64,000 nt of DNA, from the NCBI GenBank assembly GCA_963691815.1, contig OY829649.1, positions 33,698,612 to 33,762,611 of the forward strand. The letters run 5' to 3'. A model generated the notes under the pieces. That model did not search any database and was not told the origin of the DNA. It was given only the letters and a program-made list of their open reading frames with translations. Shown in pieces: positions 41,501 through 52,600 of this stretch (the first letter of the stretch is position 1; each line of letters begins with the position of its first letter). The DNA is from Echiichthys vipera (taxonomy: Eukaryota; Chordata; Actinopteri; Perciformes; Trachinidae). Made by a program: the position numbers and the translations under genes.

Positions 41501-42469
41501 ACCACAGATTAGTTACATGACTTTTAAAAAAGATGTATAACAGTATAATAAAAAGACAAACCTCTGTGCTGAAGTCATCTTCATCATGATCACATGAGGT
41601 GGTCAACACCTTTTAAACTCTACTGTGCTTGAGTTAAAGCTGCTAAAGCGGCTGTTTTATCAACTAAAGGACAGTGTGTGCGGTGCTGTTCTTTGGATTG
41701 TCTTTTTCCCAACTGTATTTGAACGCATCACAAGTTTTCCCGATTTCAACCATCTTCATCATAAAGTTTTATTTAAAAAATGAAGATAAAACAATATTTA
41801 ACTCAACCAGTTCAGTTGTAAGGTGTCAGATTAAAACAAAGTAACATTAGTTTTGCATTAACTCCACCTGAACCGTGTGTCACCTCCGGTTTACGTCGTT
41901 TTTAGCCCCTTAAATCTTTGCCCGCTAAATTATAAATAAGATAATAACTTGGGGAAACTATTGAGATTATTCACATTGCTGTTTAATATGAATTAAATAT
42001 ATAATTCAGTGCATTTAAGTATTCAGAAGGGTTACTTCCGGTTTTTTCCCCTTGTAAAACTCAATCTTCCGTGCATTGGATGGAACCTGAACGCAACGCC
42101 TGAGGAGTAAAGGTGCATTCAAAAGCAGAAACTGTTTCACACGTGAACACCTTTCTGTCTGCTGTCCATGCTTCAAACATTACATTAATACAGTGCATCA
42201 GTCACAATCCAGTCTGCAATAAGCAGTGAGTGGCATAAATATTACAAATTAAATCCAGAATATAATGAAAGTGTGAGATTTAATGAAATAAGCTGTTACT
42301 CACGTACAGAAACATTTAATTATGTCAGTGCATCAAAGATAAGTCACATTCCAGTAAACGGCCAGTCTGCAATAAACAGTCAGTGACATAAATATTACAA
42401 ATTACATCCAAAATATAATGGTCATGAAAGCTGGGTCATGACCCAAAGAACAAGGGTCCAAGCGGCTGA
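41501..42469. other. Intergenic, no recognised feature
   Basis: AT-rich DNA between the minisatellite cluster and repeat R1. A short segment with CAGTGACATAAATATTACAA occurs twice, near 42230 and 42385, a local duplication of roughly 150 bp. No coding evidence. Confidence 0.5.
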
Positions 42470-42850
42470 AATGGTTTTCCTCAGGAGGGGGTCTGGAGTC
42501 TCCCTTAGAGAGAGGGGGAGAAGTTCAGCATCCGTGAGGAACTCGGAGTAGAGCCGCTGCTCCTTTGTGTTGAAAGGAGCCAGTTGAGGTGGTTCAGGAT
42601 CATCTAGTAAGGATGAACCCTGGGCGCCTCCCTAGGGAGGTGTTCCAGGCACGTCCAGCTGGGAGGAGGCCTCGGGGAAGACCCAGGACCAGGTGGAGAG
42701 ATTAGATCTCCACACTGGCCTGGGAACGCCTCAGGATCCCCCAGTTAGAGCTGGTTAATGTGGCCCGGGAAAGGGAAGTTTGGGGTCCCCTGCTAAAGCT
42801 GCTGCCCCGCGACCTGACCCCGGATAAGAGGCTGAAGATGAGATGAGATG
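42470..42850 (-). repeat. Interspersed repeat family R1, reverse copy
   Basis: Reverse complement of 12745-13090, including the CCTAGGGAGG and GGGGTCCCCTGCTAAAGC segments. Confidence 0.85.
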
Positions 42851-42927
42851 ATAATGAAAGTGTGAGATCTAATAAAATAAATAAGCTGTTACTCACGTAC
42901 TCAGCCTGCTGTTCCATTAAGTTGGAA

Positions 42928-43095
42928 TCAGAATCAGAAAAGCTTTAATGTCCCGCAGACGGGGACATTAGTTTGTCACAGCAGCAACAGAATATGACAG
43001 AGCAGAAACATATTACAATATAAGATAAAATAAGATAAAAAGATAAAAGAAATTAGCAAAAATAAGCAATAAAGTTACATTTAAAAAGGGAAGAA
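42928..43095. repeat. LINE-like A-rich fragment
   Basis: GAATCAGAAAAGCTTTAATG followed by TCCCGCAGACGGGGACATTA and an A-rich stretch with AAGATAAAA repeats resembles the reversed 3' end of a fish LINE. Confidence 0.45.
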
Positions 43096-43170
43096 ATAGA
43101 AATAGACATATGTACATATTCACATGATGTAGTGCAGTTGTTCTTGTTTTGTTTGTTTTGTAATTGTTGG

Positions 43171-43440
43171 GGCGGCAGCAGTTCAGTCCATAGGTGACTT
43201 GGCTGGGAACCGTAGGGTCACTGGTTCAAGTCCCTGTGTGGACCATGAATGGAGCGTGGACTGGTGGCTGGAGAGGTGCCAGTTCATCTCCTGGGCACTG
43301 CCGAGGTGCTGTTGAGCAAAGCACCAAACCCCCAAAACTGCTCGGGGCGCCGGTCACTGGCAGCCCCCTCGCTCGGACATCTCTCCATTAGTTGCATGTA
43401 TATAGGTCCTGTTTGTGCGTGTATGTGTGTGTATTTCGGG

Positions 43441-43489
<49 letters not shown>

Positions 43490-43556
43490 CGAAAAAATAG
43501 AGTGAAAATTGAATTTCCCCATTTGCGGGACGAATAAAGGAGTTCTTCTTCTTCTA
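43171..43556 (+). mobile_element. tRNA-derived SINE, full-length, with expanded (TG)n
   Basis: The head GGCGGCAGCAGTTCAGTCCA contains an A-box-like segment, and GGTTCAAGTCC is a good B box. The body CTGCCGAGGTGCTGTTGAGC is shared with the copy at 10369, and the tail is GAATAAAGGAGTTCTTCTTC. A (TG)n tract at 43443-43485 sits inside it. Confidence 0.85.
43443..43485. repeat. (TG)n microsatellite, about 21 units
   Basis: Uninterrupted TG dinucleotides inside the SINE at 43171. Confidence 0.95.
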
Positions 43557-43931
43557 TCGATCATCCTGAAACACACTCAAAGCAGACTGCTCACACACCT
43601 GGAGGAGGGACAGAGCAGCATTACAGCTCCACGCACACACACACACACACACACTATAATAATGACCAAGGGTCATAACAGTATAAATATAAAGTGTTTA
43701 TATCAATATATGTGATGAAACACTGCATTTGTCTTTGCACTGTAAGAGATGAGCAGCCACCTCTCGCAGCATGGCACTGGATCATGATCACTCAGGGACA
43801 CTAGATGGCGGTGTTGTTTCATTTTGCTCGCGCTGAACTGCCGCCTGTTCTTGTGAGACATCGAGTGAGAGAAGTCATGTTCACGTGTGATAATAAAGCC
43901 GCTGGATGAGAGCAGGTACAAAAAAATGAGA

Positions 43932-43937
43932 TTTATT
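43932..43937 (-). promoter_or_regulatory. Candidate polyadenylation signal of vps37b
   Basis: AATAAA on the minus strand, followed by CTCATTTTTTTGTACC, a T/GT-rich downstream element. Confidence 0.5.
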
Positions 43938-44644
43938 GAACTTGAAAATAGCATTTAATTCCACTTACACATTCATTAGAAGTAAATACCTACAACATTA
44001 CACTGGAAATATCACCAAGCACATAGGAAACCATGGAGACAGGATCAGTTTGAATGTAAAAAGCAGCTCAACAGCTAAACAAACAAACAAACAAACAAAC
44101 AGATTAAAGAGGAATCTTCAGACTGGACGTAGAGAGCGAAAAGGCCATGCACAAAAGAAAGTTAGTCGTTAGAAACGCTGGTTCATCGTGTGTCGACGCG
44201 TTAGCCTCGGCTATTTCTGTCGTTCCGCCTGCGTACAGGGACGCTTTGTCCATCCTGCGGTGCGCGTCTTCGCCTCGAGGTGAAATCATCATCACCGAGA
44301 TGTGACGCGGAACGTGTCGGAGCCCTGTTGTTTCACCGATTTAAAAAAAAAACTAGACTAAATACAGCAACAAGACCACATGCACAAATCTCTGTATTCA
44401 CCCCGGGCTCGGTACGACGGAGGGAGAAGAGAAGAGAAGCACAAGCACCACTAGGCACACGGCCCGAGGGCGTCTCTTGTCTCTCTGGCACATGTTCAGT
44501 ATCGCTCTATTCTGCTCTACCGCTCTTCTGGTGAGAAAGTAGAGCCTGGCGGTCTCCGGTCACACGCTGCCTTCTCCTGCCATCTGGTGAAACATGAAAT
44601 CAGTAGCAGAAGACCAAGTCGTCGGCCAGTTTGTTCTTTGTAAG

Positions 44645-44697
44645 GTGGTGGTGGTGTGTGTTGGGGTTAGGGTTAGGGGGTGGGGGGAGGGGGTGGG
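44645..44697 (+). repeat. G-rich tract with telomere-like core
   Basis: GGTGGTGGTG, then GGGGTTAGGGTTAGGGGGTG, then runs of G3 to G6. It can form G-quadruplexes on the plus strand; the vps37b transcript would carry the C-rich complement. Confidence 0.7.
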
Positions 44698-45263
44698 GTT
44701 CTAACCTGAACAGCTGAGCATAGAGAAACACAGAGAAGACAGCAGGACGCGGTCGACGTCACTTCTAGTTTAGGCACTGGTGGCTCTTCAACAGTGCACG
44801 GCGATAGCAGTTGGGAGGAAGACACACAAAAAAAAGGAGTGAATTTTTTTCTATCGCACCAGGAAAACGCTTCCTCCCAAAGCCACGTTGACCTCGCGAG
44901 TTCCTCTCGAGGAAATCTCGCTTGCATGTTTACAAAAGGAGTGTTTGAGCTCGACATCGCAAACAGGATATGTCGGAAACGGCGCTGGATGATCCCGCTG
45001 AATGTTAAACGGGAACATAGGGTGAAGTCTTTGGTGCTCAGTGTGAGAGAAGACTGAACAGGACTAATATGTGTGAGATCCAAAGACCCGTTGGCAGAGT
45101 CTCCAGTCCCGATCCAGGAGGTTTAAGACAAAGGAGTGTTGCATTACGACGGGAACCCACGGAAAACGACGCACGTCAGACGTGTACGGTATGGCTATAC
45201 ACAAATCCTTCATTTCAGACCAGGCTCAGCAGGCCCGGTCGTTTGTTACAATAGCTCAGCCAA

Positions 45264-45287
45264 CCCCCCCCCCCCCCCCCCCCCCCC
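45264..45287. repeat. C24 homopolymer (G24 in the vps37b transcript)
   Basis: Twenty-four consecutive C on the plus strand within the presumed vps37b 3' UTR. Confidence 0.9.
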
Positions 45288-46148
45288 TCCTTCAACTCCC
45301 TTTTGACTGCTGCTGAGATGGACCGAGAGCAGTCAGCCGTCCTGACCCCGGGCAGGTCCGGCCCCTCTCTCTCTCGTCAAAGAGAGACACATCGAAAAAA
45401 GAGATACACCCACCAAAGCCCTCTGTTACACGTTAATCAGTCTATCCTGGCTACACTTAACATAACTCCATTAGTACTATATCGTTAAAAGATGCTGACG
45501 CTCAAATATGTCTATGTACCTTGTGATTTTTTGTATATTCTTATATATAAAAGAATCACAGCATAGATGCAGTTATGCCTGAATATATTGTGGGGTCACT
45601 GCACAGTAATTAGGGTCTCTCTTTGCTTGCATATAACAGTAAATTAGTATGCTGCAGATGGGAACGGCTGATCGAACCCAATGTTCCGTAAAAGCTTGAG
45701 GAACATGTCTGAAGGGAGGCGAGAGACTAATTGGCATGCAGAGCTGAGGGCGCTGCCGCGAGACAAAAGGTGCTGACACGTGACGAGTCCCAGCCCGGTG
45801 ACCCGCAGACTGACAGCTCTCTCACCGCAGCCTGCACCGGGCCTGTCCGCTGAAGGGACTCAGGTGAGCGAGAGTCAAGGTCACGATCACGATCACGCCT
45901 TTTTTGGTTTTGTTTGGGAGTGTCGATGGGAGTGAGAGGTGGGTGCGAAGAATCCGCGGAGAGAATATTGGGAGATCTGCTACAGCTGAACATAACCAGA
46001 CCAGCCAGCGCAGGTCCGCCTTCTTGCGTTGTGATTGGTTGTATTCCAAGAAGGCGGACGTCATAGAAAAAATAGTTCTCAGAGGAATTCCAGAAGTGAA
46101 AAGTCCATGAGACACGCTGCGTCCTCTAAGCGGCAGCTGCCTTTATTT

Positions 46149-46649
46149 TTACTGCATGATGAAGCCGGGCTGAGGGGCCATACGAGGCGGGGGCCTCTGA
46201 GGCAAAGCGGGGGGGTACTGAGATAGGAAATGGTTGGGGTAGCCGGAGGAGACGTTGGGGAAGGGTTGGCCTGTTCTGGGAGGAATCGGCGGGTATGGCG
46301 ATGCCGAGTAGAAGACAGGAGGCTGGGGGGCAGCGGTTGGAGCTGGACTCAGAATCGGGGCCGGCTGGGATGGAGGGTGTGGGGGTTTCCTCCTCGGCTG
46401 GGCCACGGGGGAAGAGCTGCTGCCGGCCTCGTTGAGCAGGCTGTTGGACGAGAGTCTGGCCGCTGCCGACACATCCTGAGACCGGGAGGTAGGCACCGAA
46501 GCCTGGGGGAGCCGCTGACCGTTCAGCACCATCTCCTGCAGCTTCTCGATCTTCACCCGTCTCAAGTGGGCCAACTTCCTGTTGCTCTGGTAGGCGTCGA
46601 TGAAGGCGTCCAGAGTCATGTCACCATCCAGGAAGGAATCGGCCATATT
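46149..46649 (-). CDS. vps37b: vps37b last exon (exon 4)
   Basis: Acceptor GTCGACAG, then AAT ATG GCC GAT; 166 codons and TAA at 46151-46149. The first about 40 residues finish the Mod(r) domain (YQSNRKLAHLRRVKIEKLQE). The rest is a Ser/Ala/Pro-rich tail with PALPQRPPPR near the end, a likely SH3/WW-type ligand surface. This exon alone could be mistaken for a complete small gene starting at the internal Met at 46646; the family alignment shows it is not. Confidence 0.95.
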   Translation of the reverse strand, partial: NMADSFLDGDMTLDAFIDAYQSNRKLAHLRRVKIEKLQEMVLNGQRLPQASVPTSRSQDVSAAARLSSNSLLNEAGSSSSPVAQPRRKPPHPPSQPAPILSPAPTAAPQPPVFYSASPYPPIPPRTGQPFPNVSSGYPNHFLSQYPPALPQRPPPRMAPQPGFIMQ

Positions 46650-49600
46650 CTGTCGACAGGAGCAAAGAGATTTGTGACTGTTTTGGAGAGAGAATACAGA
46701 AGTCCTTTCTGACTCTTATTCAACACCAAGTTTGCAGCCGGCTGAGTCATGAAGATAGAAATAGCATCTCGGGAAGATCACAAAGAAACAAAGCCAGACG
46801 CTGAAACTGGTGTGGGATGTAACCAGAGCCAGGCTGATGAAGAGATATCAGTATTCACTGAATCACTGTATATGTTTTCTACCTTTTTACACAACATATA
46901 ATGCAGGAAACAAATGCTTGGGCTGATTTAAAAATGGTGTCACGTAGTTATTTAATAATTATTGTTTTTATCCATTCATCTTCAACCGTTGGTCCCCAAC
47001 AGGGTCGTTGGGGGCTGGAGCCAATCCCAGCTGACATCGTGAGGCGGGGTCCACCCTGGACAGGACGCCAGTCTATCACAGGGACATAGAGACAAACAGA
47101 GACAGACAACCATTCACACCTACGGGTGATTTAGAGTCATCAATGAACCCAACACCTGCACGTCTTCGGACTGTGGGAGGAAACCGGAGAACCCGGAGAA
47201 AACCCACGCAGACACGGGGACAACATGCAAACTCCACACAGAAGGGCCCCAGCTCCAGAATAATTGTAAGAAATCAATATGCAAGATTCTCCATCTGCGA
47301 TACATTGTAAAATTCGGTGATATTGTGGGATTTGTCAGGAGTAACCATCTATACGTGAGCGTCGCCGTGCTTACCGTGCTTGGCTGTTAAGTAAACGACC
47401 AGATTGTGATGTTTCCTGGATCGTATTTAGAAGATCATCCTAATATTCTTGTAACAATGACGCGTCACCACAAAATTTAGCGTTAAAATGTGATCGAATT
47501 ACATGCCTTTAAATCTGTTTTATTTGACATTTCAAAAAGTGGCTTTTCTGAAGATGAAGACAGAGCATGGGAAGAGGTATACAAAACTGATTTCACAGTA
47601 TGTGATGGTCAAATAAAGAATTATACACAAAAAAGACATTTGGTGCAGCACCACTTGGACGCAATTTATAGATTATACTAATTCAATTATACTGATAGAA
47701 AATTCTTATTGCTAACCTATCGATTGTGCTTACACGGTTGACAGCGTTCATTTGTGTCCGCAATTAAGGAAGCAGTTTACCCATGATTACAACTGTATCA
47801 CTGGGGGTTTGTTCATAAGCATAATCTGGGGCGTTTCGAAATCTACACACAGGTGATGGGCATGAGTAGTTGACGCCAAGATCGAGGGATGGCCTCAATT
47901 CCTCGAGGGCCAATCAAGTACTGATTTTTCCAAATCTATTTTTAGAACTTCGTGTTCACATTGTCATCTGTTAATGATCAGTCCCGCTGTGGAGCAAATA
48001 GGTGGCAGGTATCAGCAGGTATTAGCAGGTGCTGCTTGCCAGACAAGGCCCATGTTGTCTGGGCCTTGCACAGTAACCCCGTTATGTAGGTCACAACTTC
48101 TCGGGGATGGTGAGGCAACAACCAGTGCATAGGCAGGTATATGAATTACTGGCCGGTGTCACAGAGGGATACATGAAGTCATCCATGGAGGGAGCAACAT
48201 AACGCTTACCTCTGTCTCCTCTTCTATTTTGGCTCCCTCCGCCTGCAGCAGAGCCAGCAAAATGTCCAGGGAGGTGTTTCCCGACTTGTGGTCTGTTAAA
48301 AAACAAGACAGACAGGAACAGCACAGAGGTTATTATTCTGAAGGATGTGAACTGAGCGACACTGAACACGTGTGGGACGGATGTCAAACTGTCCGTAATG
48401 TTCTCGTCAAAATAACCAGACTGCTGCACGTTGTGATGGAATTTAACTTTGCTTTGGTGACAGAGTCCCCTTTGTCTGTGAACCAGAGCTGCAGCATTTG
48501 TAAAATCACTGTACTACAATTCATCACCTCCTTACACAATCTCTCAACACATGAGCGTCACAAGAAACACTCAAAACACACTGATTCGCTGTGGATGAAT
48601 GCCTAAATTAACCCAGGAGCTCATCTTCCAAACAAAAAACCAAACTCTTCCCTCACTTGTGAAGCTGAAATGAAGTCAGTCATGAAAGATTGTAATAAGC
48701 CTGTCACTCAAAGCGGATGTGAAGCAGCCATAATGCCTCTCTGTGTGCTGTAAACTCTCCCACAGTCAACAGAAACTGACTGGGTGTCTCTAAGGAGGAG
48801 GCCCGTTCTGTTTGTGCTCCTAAGCAGGACTGTAAGTCAACACCAGCTGGAGCCGGGGTTGCATACACGCACGGTGCCACTCTGACAATGAGATCCGTGC
48901 ATGAGATCACTAGTTACTGATTTCCACTGCGGAAATGGCAACTCACCTTCATTCCACCGAGCCCTGACATAATGCAGTGGATCTCCAATTACCGGACAGA
49001 CTCCGGTCTAACCTGATATGCTACTGTGCAGTCGGCTACCTTCTACGCAGGGCAGCACAGTGAACGAAGATCCGGACTGACACGTTTACACACTGGGTAT
49101 TGACAGAGATGTAGGACAGTTCAAGTTGTTAGAGAAATGGATGGCTGGATGCAGATACAGTATACCTTTAGCTTAGACACTTAGACTTCTCTCTAGACTC
49201 CCGCAAGGAAATTGAGTTTCCAGCAGCTTACAAAGACACAAGGGAGGTATCAAAACAAAATACAGTATAAGATAAACAACAAACTCTCAGCTAAATGAAT
49301 ATAGAAAGTTCAACAATAAACCGTAAGCAATAAAATCTTAGTTAAATATAAATATATATAAAGTAGAGATAAGAATACAGGTCAAATAAAATTCCCGGGA
49401 AAATGAAATTGGATAAGTTAGGTGTAGAGAAAGCGTATAAGATATCATTTGCATGACTGTATATGACAGAAATGAGCAGTAAGATTAAATTATTGCACAA
49501 AAAAAAGAAAATACCTGTAAGTGTCCAAGTGTGTAAGAGTAGATTATTAATTACAAAATCTGTGCGCCACCCGGGAATCGAACCCCGGTCGCAAGAATGG

Positions 49601-52600
49601 GAATCTTGCATGATACCACTACAGCAGCTCTGTGGGGCTGTGCTTTCATACAGCGCTTCTTGGGCTAACTGCTAACGTTAGCATGTCAACATGCTCACAG
49701 TGACAACGCGAACAGGTTAAGCCTTTTGTTTTCCATGCTCATCGTTCTAGTTTAGCAAGTTAGCACGCCAACAAAACCCAAAGGACAGCTGAGGCTGATG
49801 GGAAATGTCATTAGTTAAGCAGGTATTTTTTCATAGATCAAAGATCAACGCCGCCATCCCTGAAGCCGAGCTGCTCATATCACCAAGACTCTCCAGTGAA
49901 AGCCACTGATGACCTGAGGTGTGTAACCAGCTTCTCAGGTTAGAGTCCCCCCTCACCTTACAGCACATAGTTGTGTGGTTTAATTACAAAAACACACAAT
50001 CAGTAGCCACGATCAAGGACAACCTGCATTAGATCAGGAGGCACTGTACGTGACTGGCACTATTACATCTTAAATTACATAACCTCTTCTGTCAGGAAGG
50101 TTTCATCGGGCCCTTAACGCCACGAGTACGTTCAAAGTTCAGCTCTCTGTTACTGTTTGTCCAACTCCACTCTGTCACTTATGAATTTCCGACACGTCCT
50201 ATGGTTAAATTAAAGGTTAAAAAGGGTAAATGAGTGATGGTGATTAAGTGCGTGAAAGGCAAAAACTAATAAGAAAGCGAAGTGTTGACAAAAGGCCCGG
50301 CCGAGTCGCCCTTTGCTCCGCACTTTCTACAAGTCTGGTATCAGGTATTGCGTACGCCCATAAAGCACATCCATAACCGTTATCATGTTGGTTTATCACT
50401 TCTGGACTTAACAAGGAATCCAACTCGCTTGTTCATTAGGGGAAATAATAAGACGCTGGTAGAAGGATCTGTGTAAAGTGTGATAAACGCTAGAGGCCTT
50501 TCAGAGACAGCTTTGTGATAAACTCTCTTCCAGGGAGATGTGGCTCAGAGGTAGAGTGGGTCGTCCTCCACTCGAGAGATTGGCCGATCCCAAGCTCCCC
50601 CGGTCCACATGTCGAAGTGTCCTTGGGCAAGACACTGAACCCTGAATTGCTCCTCGTGCTGCACATGGGTGTGTAAATGTGGTGTGAATGGTTATATTAG
50701 ATGGTGTGTAGATGTCCACTGCCATCAGTGTGAATGTCTGTGTGAACGGGTGAATGTGACAAACACTGTGAAAGCGCCTTGAGTAGTCAGAAGACTAGAA
50801 AGGCGCTTTATAAGTACAAGTCCATCCATTCCAATGACAGCTACGTGCCAGGTGTCTGAGGGCTGGACCCGTTCCCTGTATCTCACTGCGAGCGTTACCT
50901 CTCTCTGATAAAAGGCCAAAAACTAAACCCAAAGCAATCTAATTTGTCGATACTCGCACGCATCAACACTCGATTGCAGTGACACGGTTTAAATCACTAG
51001 CTGCATGCCTGGATGTTGTAACTGCTTGTTAACGAGCTTGCCAAACTGGCTACTGTTGGCCCTGTAATGCTCAGCTTGTCACACTCCATTAGAACAACAA
51101 CACGGGTGGAAAATACCTATGACAGCCCCGTGCATCACACAGAGCAGACACAAAGAGCGGTAAAGCACTAATGATTAACGTTGCGTAAGGAGCAGCCTGG
51201 CCACACGTGTGTCAGCGAGGTGACCCGTGGGAGACAAACGTTAAGGGAGCTGCAGTCAACACTCGTACAGAAGGAAAGAAGTAATTGCCATGTAAGATGG
51301 TAAATGGACTTGTAGTTGTATAGCACCCTTCTAGTCTCCTGACTACTCAAGGCGCGTTCACATTCACCCACACACAGACATTCACACTGATGGCAGTGGA
51401 CATCTACAGACCATCTAATCTAACCATTCACACCACATTCCCACACCCATGCGTTTTGGGGTTCAGTGACCTGCCCAAGGTCACTTTGACATGTGGACCG
51501 GGGGAGGTGGGGTTCAAACAGCCGATCTCTCGAATGGAGGACGACCCACTCTACCACTAAGCCACAGTCGCCCAAGATTAGAGCCAGGCTGATATATCGG
51601 TTGGCAGACATTATCTGACGGTATCTGCCTTTCACAGACATATCGATATTTATCAGTGTCAGTGATTATTTACTTTATTTAACTGGTCGACAACTGACTG
51701 ATACTGGACAATAGTTAAAGTTGATTTAGAGTGAACCTTTTAGGGAAAAGTCCGGTTTCTGCAGTCAAGTGTGGACGGGAAAACAGCAATTTCTTGTCGA
51801 CATCGTGTGACGTCGCTCCGCGTGACGCTAAACAGTCAGTTGTATCCATGGAGACGTGTGGAGCGCTCTAGACGTGCCCGGCTGACGGAGGCGGAGTCTG
51901 TGGTTTCATGTGGACGCAGATATTTTTTAATCACACCGATGATGTGGACAGGAATCTTTTTTTAAATGTATACGTCTTTTCTCAGTGTTTCTAGAACTGG
52001 TTGACAATGTTACAAAAGGCTTAAAGTTCTCAGGGACTCAATTTAATACACTGTACACGTTTCCTGGTGCACAGTAGAGGCTCACACATTGTTTCTTGAT
52101 CTTCATTTAACCGCTGAATGTTACTATAACTGGAAGGATAATAATGTTAAATATTCTTTAGTGAAGTTATTTGTTTATAAAGCACCCACCCATACTGTAT
52201 TTCACGTATCGAGGAACTGTTAGAGCCGAGTGGAGCAAATCCCGCTCCACTTCTTTGAGTACAGCTCCTTTAAAACAACTGCCACTTGAATCTTCTCTGG
52301 TTAGCTATGATGAATAATGAGCCAAGCAAATTGGAGGGACTCCACAAACAAAGATTAGCCAGACCAAGATTTCTGTCAAATTGACCAATTAACTGGTTAT
52401 AAATGTTGGCACCAGATGCGAAAGCTTCATGTTGGGTGTCAAATTTTACCAACAGGAATAAATCATGAGAACATTCAAAGACAGAGGCTTCATTCTAAAA
52501 CAGCCTGTTCTTCCCCCAGAGTGAACTCCCATGCTTTTCTGCCTTGCTCTCTCTCCCGTAACGAGGCAGATTCTCAGTCATATCAGCAGCCGTCCTCCGC

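Larger units (their letters stand above)
43920..46148 (-). other. vps37b: Presumed 3' UTR of vps37b
   Basis: No coding exon follows the stop at 46149. A minus-strand AATAAA at 43932-43937, followed by a T-rich stretch and TGTACC, is a good cleavage context about 2.2 kb after the stop. A nearer AATAAA occurs only about five bases after the stop and is probably too close. The region contains a CpG-rich block (44160-44480), a telomere-like GGGTTAGGGTTAGGG at about 44664, and C24 at 45264. Confidence 0.5.

Noticed and set aside
44664..44678. Interstitial telomere repeat
   Set aside because: Only two TTAGGG units in a generally G-rich tract; too short to indicate a telomere fusion.
46149..46646. 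Complete small gene starting at the ATG at 46646
   Set aside because: Alignment with VPS37B shows this ATG is internal (AEKFLDGE-type position); exons 2 and 3 join to it in frame.
49563..49633. Functional tRNA-Gly gene
   Set aside because: The 5' acceptor strand cannot pair with the 3' strand and a T-stem pair is broken.
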